Below, piece by piece: positions 13,701 to 26,699 of a stretch of DNA of 64,000 nucleotides. The stretch is from contig JAQJVL010000002.1 of assembly GCA_035578905.1 (NCBI GenBank), positions 5,369,229 to 5,433,228 on the forward strand, in the 5' to 3' direction. The stretch's first letter is position 1; the number at the start of each line of letters is the position of its first letter. The position numbers and the translations under genes are program-made. This DNA comes from Stictocephala bisonia (Eukaryota > Arthropoda > Insecta > Hemiptera > Membracidae). The notes below the pieces were generated by a model. It searched no databases, was not told where the DNA came from, and was given only the letters and a program-made list of their open reading frames with translations.

Positions 13701-14937
13701 TGTGATATGTAAGAATCAGAGAAAGAATAAGTGGTGAGAGGGTAGGGTTAGTGGTTGGCATTCAACTGGTAAATTTTTAAAAAAATTTTGATTACATTTT
13801 AATTTATACAAATAAGCGTTTGGCTAATGGTGTATGAAATCTTCAACAAAAAAACTTATATGGCATATGTTTGTACTTTACTTTTTTTCGACAACTACTA
13901 ACTGATAGAATTATGCTACTCACTACCACTTCTCCCCCCCCCCTCAATGGTTACCAGGTTCATGTCCTTCCTTTGGGGTCGGTTTTATGAGAGTTCCCAA
14001 GTCATGCTCGCCCTTCCACCAGGACATACTGAGTTCATGCTAACACAAAGCGTTGGACTAGTCTTGAATTTACAGTGTGTACTTATATGACCAAAAGGAA
14101 ATCTTTCCTTCAAGCCTTTCAGCTATTATTTGGACTTATTTTTATAATTGTAGGACACACCCTACATTATAAGCTTGTAATCTTATTTATGAAATCTTAT
14201 CTTATCTAAACCTTTTAAGGATTAACTATTGCATTCAAAAATGTATCATTTACTATTACCAGTTTCTTTAATAAATAAACATATATCAAACAGTTTTATT
14301 CTAGATATAGAAATTATTTGTTCACTTTTACCAAACCTTTTTAAAATGAAAATAATTAGACTGATTAGGTTTTTTTATTTTTGTAAATATTAATTTGTAA
14401 CAGTAATTTTGTCAGTTTATTAGAGTCTCAAATTTCCAAAAGAATTAAATATTTTCACAGAATCATTGGATATTAAAATGGTTGACAAATATTATTCATT
14501 TAACAGAGCAATGATAATTTTATTTAAAAAAAATTATTTTGTCATGATCAAATACTGCACAAGCAAGGGATGAGAAAATAATTAATGCAGTGTGACCAGT
14601 GCCAGTTGTTATTCAGATCACCATTCTCTCATTTGTTATTGTGTATCCGTTCAAAACCTCATCAAATGTCAATCATTATATAGAATTTCAATCAATGTCA
14701 GTATTTCTTTTCAATCAGCAATAAAAACTTGTTTTGAGAATTAAGAGTTTTTTTTCACTCACTAATATAAAGTTTGAAAATTTTTATGAAAAGTAAAACA
14801 AACTTCCTTATTTAAAAATGTTTGTTTAGTTTGATTTAATTATACAGTATCTATTTTATATTTTTATTTTCAAAGTACCTTTCATATAATTATATTTGAA
14901 AATAGTTTTTAATTAGCATAATACACTTTGGTATGTA
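13701..14937. other. no gene seen
   Basis: AT-rich sequence with no convincing ORF, repeat boundary or RNA gene. Confidence 0.5.
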
Positions 14938-14939
14938 TA

Positions 14940-15190
14940 CAGTATAAGTGAAGGGCACACAACAGAAATATATTACAATATATAAGTATAAAATGCTAAA
15001 ATATTATGGTGACCTATTCGACAAACCAAGCTTACCTTCCTCAGACCAGAGATTCACAAAAGAATTTCTCCTGAATCCCTCTGGTGAATAAAGCATTTTG
15101 TGTTTATTCTGTAAATATAACATTTACTTATATTTCAGTAAATTTGTAAATTGTACTTATATTAGTGTTCTGTGGCGTTCACTTATACTG
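14940..15190. mobile_element. TA-flanked fold-back MITE (Tc1/mariner-like)
   Basis: The left end CAGTATAAGTGAA (from 14940) matches the reverse complement of the right end (TTCACTTATACTG, to 15190). Both are flanked by TA at 14938-14939 and 15191-15192. The 251-bp element has a partly palindromic centre (AAACCAAGCTTACC...CCTCTGGTGAATAAAG) and no coding capacity. A related centre occurs at 31.8 kb and 59.6 kb. Confidence 0.75.
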
Positions 15191-15955
15191 TATTTTAAAG
15201 TATGAATGATAATTGTAAAATTAAATGTTTTATGTATCCTTTTCTTCCTTCTAACATATTACAGTATTCATGAAACCTGATGTTTCTGAAATTCTATATA
15301 AGAATTTCAAAAATTTAAAACTATTAAATAAACAAGAATATTATAAAATACACATAATATATTCAGCACATAAGGTTTCTATATAAATGGAGACATATTA
15401 CGAGACATAGACTCGTATTTCAAACTGCATTTAAGATAAATTTTACAAAACCAAAGTTATAGTTTCCAGTATTATTATTTAAGATACATGTTACAAAACC
15501 AAAGTCATAGTTTCCAGTATCATTACTAATTATTTTAAATCATAACATTCTTTTGCATTGGAAAACTATCAAGTTTACTATAAAATTCAAATTTAAGAGG
15601 TTAATATATTTATTTCTATTTAATTTTATCACTGCTTTTAAATATGTAGTAATATGCAACAACAGTAATATGGTAACCATAGTAACTGTTTAATTATGTA
15701 CTTCTAGTTCATTTTTAATTTTATTTTTTCACCCATTTAACCCTTAATTCTGCATGAGTGTTGACTTTTATTACTGCTCTGTTGTTAGCAGCAAAAAGAA
15801 TAAAGTTAGTAGAATCATTTTGTTGAAAGATGTTCACTTAAAATAAACAAAAGAAGCCCTAAAATGTACCCTTGTGGTACACTGACCTTAATATCTTACT
15901 TAATATTCTGACTTAAATTTTGTATTATTTTTTAATTACTATACCGGATACTTAA

Positions 15956-17164
15956 CCCTTTTCGGACTCGTTAAAACCCGAACTCCTGTATTCTAAATGT
16001 TATACGCCACCTACGGTGGCTGCCGCCATTTTCCTTGCCAAGTATCGGCTGTTTCGCCGCGCCTCTGTCACACAGATACAGTACGCCAGTTGAGGTGGCT
16101 TTGACTGATATGCTCGAACGCACTGTACGCCACCTCATGTGGCTTTCGTTTTTAGTTCTACTTCTAATTCATTAGAATCGCTAGTGTTCCTTGGTTAGTG
16201 CTGCACTCTTTTGACAATATATTTAACTACATAATAAAATATTCAACAGCCGTATAGTTCTATCCATTTTTACTATAAAAATGTCATTGTAGATGAAGTA
16301 CACGTCTGCAGTTCTCCCAAAATGGCGCGTTTTGCTAGTTCATTGTGTTGAGTGCTGTGAATATTACTAATACTGTATTTAATAAAGTTACTTTCGTATG
16401 TTTAGTGCAGTTGTAGTTATTAGTAATGTAAATAGTTGTTGTTTAGTTTTTAATTCATTTTAATAAATATTTCTCATGGCTCACGATTTACGTTCCGACG
16501 ATATAAGAGGACTTATTTTTATATACATTAAATAATTTTTCATTAAATACAGGAAAAATTTCATACATTAAATAATTATAAGTAAATTTTAAACAACAAA
16601 TGTGTAGAAGTTATGCTAGTCATGTTACTCTTTTGATAGTCATATTTTCTATATTTAGGCACATTGCACATTTATTACGTTTTATACATATTTTGAATAA
16701 TAATGTATCTAAGTAAAATAAATTTAAATTAATAGTAATAAAAATGATGAAATATTGAGTTTTCTTAACAATTCTTCATACCCTTCTTAGTAACTGCCCA
16801 AATAATGCCATTTTCAATCATTATTTTCTATATATATATATTTTAAATTATGGTATTCAATTTGTTTTAATATAACAATTAAATTATCATTAAACAAGAC
16901 CAGAATAATTAAAATTAAAATTAAATTACAGAATTTAATAGAGAGTAAAGAATTACTGTACGATAACAATCAACAGCAAATTGTAACAATGAATGCAATA
17001 TCCAGCTGTGACAACGTCGGCTACGGAGCAGACCTGACGCGCAATTCGTCTCGAGCCATCTGAGGTGGCGTAGTAGACCTGAGCGACAGTGACGCGGGAA
17101 AAGTACTAGATCTCAACTGTAAAATGGCGAAAGCCACTTGAGATGGCTTAAAGACCGCAAAGGG
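15956..17164. mobile_element. TTAA-flanked piggyBac-like non-autonomous element (TTAA-1)
   Basis: TTAA at 15952-15955 and 17165-17168 flank ends CCCTTTTCGG and (reverse complement) CCCTTTGCGG. Near both ends lie repeated dyads of the type GCCACCT..GGTGGC: at about 16008, 16083 and 16130 on the left and 17050 and 17130 on the right. No transposase part was recognised. TTAA target duplication with CCC-start inverted repeats is typical of piggyBac. Confidence 0.8.
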
Positions 17165-17229
17165 TTAAACAATATTTCGGCCACTATGGTTAAGAGGCCA
17201 TCATTAGTGACACTTATTTTAAAAGGGAG

Positions 17230-19527
17230 CCTAAAATTACAACAACAAAAATAAGAGACACAAGGCCTAATAATATAATACTTTTAAATGCTTCTCTCAC
17301 AAAAGAGGAGTGGTTATTCTTAAATTCCAACTTGTCTTTGGAATATAAGTTCAATAGGTTTAGTGATTGTTTGACTTTTCATATTGACAGCTGTTGTCCT
17401 ATGAAAACAATTAACATTGGCAATGAAAAAGGATCAAATAAATGGATCACAAAAGGGATCCTGATCTCAAGGGACCTGCTAAAATGAACACTTCAAATTA
17501 TTTTTTAAGAAGTATAAAAGTATTTACAGAAAAGTAATTCGAGCAGCCAAAGCATATGAGATGTCAAAATATGTTACAATCAAATAATGTCTCCAAAACA
17601 GCTTGGGACATTATAAATAACAAGAGCAAACATCAAAAAGAAATTAAGTTGAACATCGGCGGCAGGTAGGTTAGCGACTGTTTTGGCTGATGAATTCAAT
17701 CGTTTCTTTGCTGCTGTTGTAGACAATGAGACACAACTTCCCTCATTGCAGAACACATGCCTTCAAGAAGGCCAAGTCCAGCTCCATCAATGGCACTGAA
17801 TCTTGTTTCTGTGGAAGAAGTGTCTGAAATTATTAAAGAGCTCCCAGCCAAAAAATCAAATGATTTAAATTGCATGTCAATGGCTCTAATAAATAAATGC
17901 TCCAAGCATCTCTCAAGGCCAATAACACATTTAATAAATTTATCTTTTCAAACTGGGGTTTTCCGTCATTCCTGAAAACAGCTAAAGTAATACCAATTAA
18001 TAAAAAAGGAGATCCCTTTTCAATCAATAACTATCGGCCAGTCTCTATTTTGCCAATATTGAGCAAAATATTTGAAAAGCTTATCCTAAGAAGAATGTTA
18101 AATTTTTTTAATAAACACAACCAGCTCTCTGAGTATCAATTTGGATTTAGAAAGGGCAAATCAACTATAGACGCAGTGGTGAGTCTGATTGATATGGTTG
18201 TGGAGGGATTAGAATGTCGTGAATCCACCCTCGGTGTTTTTCTAGATTTATCAAAAGCTTTTGACTGTGTTGATCATAAGCTACTGCTAGCCATATTGGA
18301 ATTACACGGTATTCGACGCATCCCACTTGACTGGCTTGGTTTATACGTCAGCCAAAGAACTCAATTAGTTCAAATCTCCAATCTTTCTTTTAAATTAATC
18401 AATCTGTGTTATTGTGTCCCTCAGGGACCAATTTTCAGCCCAGTTCTGTTCTTAGTTTATGTCAATGACACTGGGGCATCACTGCAAAAGGGGAAAGTCG
18501 TACAGTATGCAGATGATACAACCCTGTGTTTTAGAGACAACTCACGGGATCTTGTAGAACAACAAGCTTTTTAGAGTTGAATAAATGCAGTCAACATTTC
18601 AAGAGCCTCAATCTAAAAACAAACACTTCAAAATCAAACTTTTAAAATTTTTCCTTACGTCCTTGTGGCCTAGAATGGAGCCCCAATGTGATGTTGGAAA
18701 ATACTATGCTAGAAGAAGTTCACACGTTGAAATTCCTTGTAATATACCTGAACAAGGGTTGACATGGAATGTCCATACTAAAGTGGTTTGCGCTAAATTA
18801 ACATAGGCATATTTGTTTTGAGGTCTTTAGCCACATACTGCCCTATTCAGGTCCTGTTGATGGTGTATTATGGCTTTATATACCCTCACTTAGCTTATGA
18901 TGTAGTGTTATAGGTTATGGGGTTCCTGTACGAACAATCAATTTCTTATAATGTTCAGGCTACAGAAAAAAGCAATATGAATAATCACAAAAGTCAACTT
19001 CAGAGACTCTTGAGGCCAATTTTGAAGATCTTAACGTCTCCCTGCCTTGACATTCTCGAAACAACAACTTTTTTCATCTCTAAATGCTCCTTAACTCAGG
19101 GGCGAAACATACACGAATATAACACAAGAGGCAGGGACAACTACAGGACTGGGAGACAGAACAGTAACGTTTGAGCATTGGCCCTCAGAAGCAGGTGTTC
19201 ATCTTTACAACAGACTGCCCAATTCTATGAAAATCACCACAACTCCGAAAGCCTTCAAAACTCGTCTTAAAGGCTTTTTAGCCTGTCATGAATTATTTTC
19301 TGTGGACAAGTTTATGTCGAACAACTGTGAGACCGTATAGTTGGTAAGCTGACACCGGTGCTGGAAGTAGGATTAATTAGAAGAGTAAATGTTTTCTAAA
19401 TCTGTATGTATGAGTGAATTTTGTAGTGATTGATAGCAAAATTATAGTTATTTCAAAACCATTCTGACTTTTGCAATGCATTTATATATGTACTTACTGC
19501 AATAAAAATTTATTTGATTTGATTTGA
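17230..19527 (+). mobile_element. non-LTR retrotransposon LINE-2, 5'-truncated, with (GATTT)n tail
   Basis: Starts with decayed sequence between the endonuclease and RT domains (NKWITKGILIS at about 17435), goes through RT and the C-terminal part, and ends with an AATAAAAATTTATTT signal followed by GATTT repeats to 19527. The left border abuts element TTAA-1 and is approximate. Confidence 0.85.
17690..19290 (+). pseudogene. reverse transcriptase of LINE-2, broken
   Basis: Segments: VSEIIKELPAKKSNDLNCMS (17821 on), a frameshift at about 17955-17970, then FPSFLKTAKVIPINKKGD, NYRPVSILPILSKIFEKLIL, QFGFRKGKSTIDAV, VFLDLSKAFDCVDHKLL, CVPQGPIFSPVLFLVYVND and the catalytic block YADDTTLCF before a stop at 18574. 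Further frameshifted scraps of the thumb and C-terminal part follow to about 19290. The motif wording resembles Jockey-clade elements. In VPQGPIFSP the usual Gly after Phe/Leu is Ser. Confidence 0.88.
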
Positions 19528-19529
19528 CC

Positions 19530-21395
19530 TCAAAATAGTTTTAACCATCAAGTTTTACAGCTTTGCAGCTTTTTATTTATTTATTTATTTATTTTTTATT
19601 TTTTTTCATTGCGTAGTGAATTACTGATCTAAAATATTCAGCTCTTAATAAATTCTTTTGCCTTCAATAGAAACAATTTTTTTAATAAAATATAAAAATT
19701 AATGGTTGTAAACTTAGAAAAAAAAACAATAAAATAAAATAACTGGAACACTACTACAGAAGTTTTGGGTGTACATGTTAGGCGATAGCTAAAGTTCATT
19801 TTTTGTCCAGGAAGAGATGTTCAAGCTCTCTCTTGAGTTTTCTGCTAACTTTACAAGATAAGTTAGCATAAAACTAATCTATGGTTTTCTGTAACAACAT
19901 GGATGGTTAGCAGTCAACAACATGGTTCTGATATAATGATAAGATGTTGGCCCATTTGTTGATTTGGTTACTAACCCAGATTGGTTGCTGTGGGTCTAGT
20001 GACCTGCGGGCGTCTGTTGTTACCTGCCCTTACTGCACCAAAATTAGGCCAAACAATCCTCTTCCTGTCTACCCACCCCCTACAACTACCAGTTGTTTTT
20101 GTTTATATTTTGCATCTCATTTTGCCGTGATAGATACGTTTTTGACTACTTAATTTGACAAACGTTTTAAACACATAATTTTTATTTTGCTGTTAAAATC
20201 ATATATTTAGACTTTTTTAGAGTATACTGTGATTGAAACCTATTGTTTGGACATTTCTTTTAGTAAGAAATGTGAACAAAATTTTAAAACCTGATAGTGC
20301 ACTGAGTACAAGTACTGTTTGAGTTCTACATGTCCAGATTTTGAAGAAAAAAAAGTAAAACTATAAACTGTATGATCTTCAAAAGTAATTTTAAAAATCA
20401 AACACCTCATAGCCTTCTTGTATTTAGATTACTATGTTAATAATTTTTTTCATTTTCAATCTTGTAATAAATTTTAGGTATAAATTTATCAATAATATCA
20501 AACGTCAATTTTTTCTTGTAATTCTTAAAATTTTCTCTCAGAAGACGTGGTTAAATCTATTTTGTTAGTTAGTTATACTTACTATTATACTATACAAACT
20601 AAATTAGTTTTTAAAAAATGTACTGTTTTAATTGTATACACCATAGTACTAACATTTAGCAAAAAAATTACTTTTTGACATTTAATTTGTTCAATTTTGC
20701 AAAAAAATGTGTACTATTGAATATTCTTGACCAAATCATTTTTTTATTACTGACATGAGTATAAGATATTAATCAAATCAGTAGGTATTGTTTACTATAA
20801 GTTCAATGGAAAAACACAAACTGTTTAATTACGGGTCACCGTGACCTGCAGCGATCATATTAGGTTGCATTATAGGCGTGACCACTCCCAAGTTAATAAA
20901 TGGCACTTACAAAGTATTGATTTCATTTAGTGATTTCAAAGACTGAACTTGTTCATCTAGTTTTAATGATAGTAAAATAAATAGGGGCTTAACAAATTGA
21001 CTTCTTTAAGTTTACACTAGTAGACAAGCATTAAAAAAATGGTATGTAAGAAAAAATAGAGTAAAAAAGCATTAAATAAATGTATAGGTATCTCTAAAGA
21101 CCTGGAGTTGTCAAGCATCTTTCTTATTAAATTATTAAATTCTTACTATCCCTATGAGGTGATAAACTACAAATATCATCTTCTAAATTATTTTTGTATT
21201 TTGTCCACACAAAAAAATCACTAAGGTTCTTTACTAAGCCTTTCCAATAAGAAAGATATTTGATCATTCTAGAACTTTTGAAACACCAAATATATAGATG
21301 TAAGGTTTTGTACTTTGACTGACTTATTATATTTTGACAGAGTGCTTTATGGCTATATTGGTTCAGTAGAAATAATTGGTCTTTAAATTTAGAAT
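19530..21395. other. no gene seen
   Basis: AT-rich. A 13-base perfect palindrome GGTCACCGTGACC at 20834-20846 stands out but has no clear partner. The ORF at 19944 shows no family signature. Confidence 0.45.
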
Positions 21396-21399
21396 ACTT

Positions 21400-22236
21400 A
21401 AGAATTGCATACTTTGGCTTGTTTCAATCGCATATCACCTATGGGTTGATACTGTGGGGACATCCTCATTGTGTGCATGAGATATTACTAATACAAAAGA
21501 AAATTGTTCGCAATATGGCAGGGGCAGGGCCCTGGAGCACTGCAAACCGCTTTTTGTTTACCTTAAAATCTGCACAATTATTAACCTATATATTTTTCAA
21601 GTCTTAATGTATGCCAAAGATAATTTAAATTTATTTCAAAAAAGACGAAACATACACAATCATAAGACTAGAAATAGAATCAATCTGGATATTCCTCATC
21701 ATAGGCTTACCCTTACAGGCAAGTCCTATAAAATTAATTGTGTTACATTTTTTAATAAGCTCCCCGAGATTGCTTGGACAATACCACGTAATAAATTTAA
21801 AACTGTCATTTATAACTGGCTTCTCAATAATCCATTCTATTCTATTTCCGAGTTTCTAGAGTCTGACTTGAACATAACTTTTTGTAATATGTAAATGTAA
21901 TAGTCTTTTCTGTTTTCTGTTTTAAGTATAGATTAATTTAAATATGTGTATGTTGAAGAGTAATTTATTGTAAAATTTTAATATATAGTAATTTATTGTT
22001 GAATCTTAATATATGGTAATTTTATTGTTGAATTTTATTATGTAATTATTTATTGTTAAATTTTAATATAATATAGTGATTTATTGTAGTTTTAATATGT
22101 AATGATGATTGATAAGCAAATTTTGACAGAGTGCAACTGCCTTGTTTTGGATTAGATTTGTAATTGTAGATTTGACATGTCCTATTCGAACTTATGTTTG
22201 TCAATGGAATAAATAATTCTTGATTCTTGATTCTTG
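21400..22236 (+). mobile_element. LINE-3, 3' fragment with (TTCTTGA)n tail
   Basis: Translated pieces FQSHITYGLILWGHPH, LIQKKIVRNMAGA (21419-21550) and, after a frame change at about 21606, NIHNHKTRNRINLDIPHHRL to FNKLPE (to 21894) are the usual C-terminus after the RT of Jockey/CR1-like elements. The 3' UTR ends GGAATAAATAATTCTTGA with TTCTTGA repeats at 22217-22236. Confidence 0.85.
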
Positions 22237-22985
22237 GTCTAAGAGTTATGTACATAAATATTTTGCTCAAAAGATCCATTTGTTGTTTGCCACACTTAAG
22301 AGTAAGTGATGGTGATCCAGTGTTATCATTGCAAACAGACTTCATATCTGCAATGATAACTATTATTGTATATTTTTAAGAATGTTGAAAGCAGCTTACA
22401 ATTCTTGAATAAGCGATTTAAGGATTTGATCAAGATTTTGCTTACTGGTTGTGCCATATACGCGAATACCAAAGAAATGTGTGAATGTATAAATTCATAA
22501 TACATTGTTTTTAATGTTTTAATGTTACATAAAAATGGCATTTTATAAAGTGCATATATTCCTGAATTTGTTTTAGAAATAATGTTTTTATGTGTTCGTT
22601 TCAAGTTAAATTTTGGTTGATGTTCAAACAAAGGAAATTTGTGCTGTTTTGTTTTTCAGTATTCATAATATTAAATATTATATCATTTGTTATATCTATC
22701 TTATTGTTTGTATAGTTTTAAGAGAGATTACTTTTGTTTTTTCTATATTTAAAGTTAAGTTATGTTTATTTAAGAAATGTATACTGTTTGATAGTTCAAT
22801 CTTTGATAGATATTCAAATTCATTTACATCTTTTGTTGATATTTTTAAGTTAGAGTCATGTGCATATACAGTAAGCTTAAGTTATTGTGTGGGATATTTT
22901 TAAGAGATAGTTCTAAGTTTTTTATGTACCAAATAAATAAAATTGGTCCTAATATTGATCCTCGAGGGGTACCAAATTTGATTTG
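22237..22985 (-). mobile_element. LINE-4 fragment, minus strand, facing LINE-3
   Basis: On the minus strand, from right to left: GTPRGSILGPILFIWYI (near 22975-22925), a decayed catalytic block reading YMHM where YADD is expected (about 22865), a frameshifted stretch, then NSGIYALYKMPFLCNIKTLK and FIHSHIS (to about 22470). These are the palm and C-terminal parts of a Jockey/CR1-like RT. The catalytic Asp pair is gone. Its 3' part ends where the LINE-3 tail begins. Confidence 0.75.
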
Positions 22986-23629
22986 TTATAAATGTAAAAG
23001 AAATTTTCTCAATTTTATGTTTTGAATTTATGATATCTCTACCAGTAATTTATGATAATTGAAATCTGCACCAGTAAAAAACGTAACTTAGTTTGTGTTG
23101 AAGACATTTTTTCAAAACAATCAAGTATGAAACTGTTACATAGTTTTTTTTGGTTGGCAGCTGGGAGATCAAACAAATGACAATTCAGCTAAAAAATGTA
23201 ATTCGTTTAGCACCACCCAGGGGACCCGCACAGATTGAGGATTGCTGCGAATATAAACATCATCTCTTATTGATTTATGAGTCGGAAGTTCAAACTGTAG
23301 ATCACATAGTTCGATTGTGCATTGTGTTCTTTTCAGGAGGATTAGCTGGTACTCATAACTTTTAATTTTATATATTTTTAATTTGTTTGGCTGGCTTTGA
23401 AAGCTATACAATACAGTATATAAAGGTTTAAAGGACAGTGACTTAAAACTGAATCCAAGGATTGAATATTAAGCCAAATAAGCTTGAAGTTGAAAAAATT
23501 TAGTAAACTGTCAATATTTTTCTTGAAAAACTGTAAAGATGCTGCTACAATTAATTAAAGGTGAGCCATGGCCTACATCAATTGATAGGCCTAAACAGAC
23601 GAGGAAGGTTGCAACATATGACTGATATT

Positions 23630-23851
23630 GACCCACCCGTTAAAGTCCACCTATACGGTACACGTACTGTGGTACTGACACAACCGCCCACTCTTACAAG
23701 TACTGTGGTGCTGACCCACCCATGCACGTACTGTGGTATTGACCCACCCGCCCACCAATACATGTACTGTGGTATTAACCCACCCGCCCAACTATACACG
23801 TTCAGTGGTATTGACCCACCCACCCGCCCATACACGTACAGTGGTGCTTGA
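23630..23851. repeat. minisatellite M, plus orientation
   Basis: About six units containing GTGGTATTGACCCACCCGCC and CATACACGTACAGTGG. ORFs on both strands here (23561 and 23578) are repeat translations. Confidence 0.88.
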
Positions 23852-25929
23852 TCGGTTTATAGATCATTTTATTTTATGCACCTGATATTTGAGAGCTGAA
23901 TCAGGCCCAATAAAGTACCTCTTGGGTTATTGTCTTTTGAAAATAAAACCGATCGTTTTCAATGTATTATTAAGATATTTTTACCATTAGCTAAATTTTA
24001 GTAATCGATCTAGAGCAATTTTGAAGAATTTTTGTTTAAAGAATACAAAATACAAACGTTTAATCACAAGTCGCCTGTGTTTCCATTCTGTGTTAATATC
24101 GTCACATAAATGCCCATACTGGACATCCCTCAGGTGGAAATATGAACAGTTGTGCTTATTCTGGTTATACATGTTGTCACCGAACATATGGCCGCACTCA
24201 ATAAATAGCAAACGGAAGACCAAAATTATTTTCAAAATCGTGTTCAATAAACGAATGTCCGATAAGTCAATATTCGGAAAATTTCCGCATACAAAGGAAA
24301 TATTCATAGACAAGTTAAAATTTGCTATAAAGTCAAGTTTCCCATTTATTTGCAAAACATCAGTTTTCTACAGAATAAAGTTTCGCTGAAAATTTGGACT
24401 TATTTTATTCATAAGAGCTAAAAATGTCTCTATTTAGTGCTTTAGAAAAATGCACAAATGCCAAACTAATTCAATTAAACGTGTATGTTTAACGTTAAAT
24501 TAACTGTATGTATAATATTTTCACATGAAATATTGCTTAGTTCTTAACTTGATATTCTTCAGCGTTGTAATACTGTATAAATAAAAGTTCTAATGATTTA
24601 ATTGATTTTAAATTCTTTGCTTATCCGTAGCTGCTCATTATAAGTATACTTATATCTTGTTATATGTTAGTAATTATTTTATATACTGGCTGTCTAAAAC
24701 GGTAGTATAACCCAAATCTGTCATTAAGATTGGACTTCAAGTAGTCAATATGGCGAACTGACAGACATCTACAGCAGACAATATCAGCTGTTAATTTTGA
24801 CAAGTGGGCGTGTTGATTATAAAATGTAATCAATAGACTAAATATTATTTAAGGTAAGGTTTCAAAGATTAATCTTACTGCCAAATTAATTTATTGTTGT
24901 TCACATACAATACTTATACACATAATATAACCGGACAATATGGTTTGTTTGTGTAAAATTTTGAAATTAGATAATTAACGGAAAGCATTGCACTGCCAAC
25001 CTTTCATATTCCCGGAATGCCAGGGAATTTTTTAAATCAATGGATATGCCAAACGTTGAGCCTTTTATATTTTTTGGAAAAATACAATTTGTAAACAGGT
25101 GGAAACTTACTATCTCCACACTGTGAGCTGATTCTCTAAATGACATAATCTTGTTAGTTGTATTCTAAATTTCATGAGAAAATTCAGTGCTGCCACAAAC
25201 AAACAATAATTCAACCACTTTTTAAATCCAGCTATTAGTTTATTTTTATTTGTATTGTAAAGAACAAGCTATAGTTTCAGAGAAGTAAGCCTACTAACTT
25301 CTCAATCATGTATCTTTTTATTTAAAGAGATGACACATTTTGTTACATTTAAGTAGACCTAGGCCCTACAAGGTTTGTTGCACAGCTGTCATTGACAAGA
25401 TTTGTTAATGATATGATTCTTATATTTTTTTTATTAATTGGCTTTCATATTTATATTTCTCAAAGTGTGCCAGAATGTGGATGTCACATTCTAGTAAAAC
25501 AATAAATTTTGGTCATAGAACATGTATCATTGACGTGTGAGACTACCTATTTTTGTCTTGTGGTCAGTAAACATTTTTTAAGTCTATTTCAATGTTGTTA
25601 TAATTAACTGTCAAAGAATATATGGTTTATGAAAAGAACGAACAAACTTTATGGCATTCCAAAATTATATTAAACTTAGGCCTATCTAGGAGTCATTGTC
25701 CTTAAGATTCAAGATTCTTCATTCAAACGTTAGGCAAAATTATTTACTATAGGCTATGTCATAGTAATTAATATTAAAATTATTTACTATAGGCTATGTC
25801 ATAGTAATTAATATTGCTGCAGAATAATTTGAATTATTATGACCATATAATTAATACTCAAGAGAAAGAGTATATTGCTTGTTTATCATGATTCCTTACT
25901 CCTTTTAGCCTGGATGTTTTCCTTCTTCC
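23852..25929. other. no supported gene; overlapping ORFs of unknown meaning
   Basis: Two 122-codon ORFs on opposite strands overlap at 23987-24389. Neither shows a known motif, and chance in an AT-rich region is the simplest explanation. The rest is AT-rich without features except the tandem duplication at 25736-25815. Confidence 0.4.
25736..25815. repeat. perfect 40-bp tandem duplication
   Basis: The unit from 25736 to 25775, which begins AAAATTATTTACTATAGGCT, is repeated exactly at 25776-25815. Identity suggests a recent duplication or a collapse or expansion artefact of the assembly. Confidence 0.9.
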
Positions 25930-25933
25930 TTAA

Positions 25934-26684
25934 CACATTCAATGCTAAAGTGGTGTTTTCGTGTTCACCATGTGTTGTACATTGATAAATTAAAACTTAT
26001 CCTATGCCTAAAATTTGTTCAAAAACTAACTTTTTTTCATTGTGTAGTGTCAATTATGACAGTTAGAAGTAGTCTGTATCTGTGTCAAACTCAAAATAAT
26101 AAATTTGTATGTGTGGCCATCTAGTTGGCCAACCCCCTGTCAAATGACTTTGCCACATAATTAATGCTCAAGATTTTTACACCACCCTAGTTTGTAAACT
26201 AGTTAGTAATATAATGAATTAAGTAAAACATGCGGGAAAAATTAAAAACCACTATTATTAGGTCCATTTCCAAAAATTTTTCACAATTAGTCTAATCTGA
26301 GATGAATTTTGAGGTTGATCTGGGCGTTCGTAGAACATAAAAACAGTTGTTTAAATTTTTTTCTTCTTGTAACAGAATCAAAACATGTGTAACTTAATTT
26401 TATTTCTAATTTCTGGAAAATAAACAATAGAAACACTAAAAAAAACGGAAACTGAAAACCAAGTCCTACTTGTAGGATACCATCCTGTAGAAGTGCAGGA
26501 CTTACAAGCAAGTGAACTCAGTAAAGACTGAGCGAAGACTGATTTACTAATGTGAGTGAGGCAGTATGTCTGACTAGACAGCCATCACCAGTGACAACCC
26601 CTTGGCCAATTAGACGGCCACATAGCCACTAGCTACGTAGTCGGGCGGTGTTACTGACTTTCCGGCTACGTAGCACTGAATGTG
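25934..26684. mobile_element. TTAA-flanked piggyBac-like non-autonomous element (TTAA-2)
   Basis: TTAA at 25930-25933 and 26685-26688 flank inverted ends CACATTCAATGCTA and CACATTCAGTGCTA (13 of 14 match). The right subterminal region holds repeated GGCCA, GCTACGTAG and related short motifs. No transposase was recognised. The ends begin CAC and not CCC, so this is a separate lineage from the other TTAA elements here. Confidence 0.78.
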
Positions 26685-26699
26685 TTAAAACATGCTATT

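Noticed and set aside
15733..15760. TTAACCCTTAATTCTGC as a further TTAA element end
   Set aside because: No partner end; it is separate from TTAA-1, which begins at 15952.
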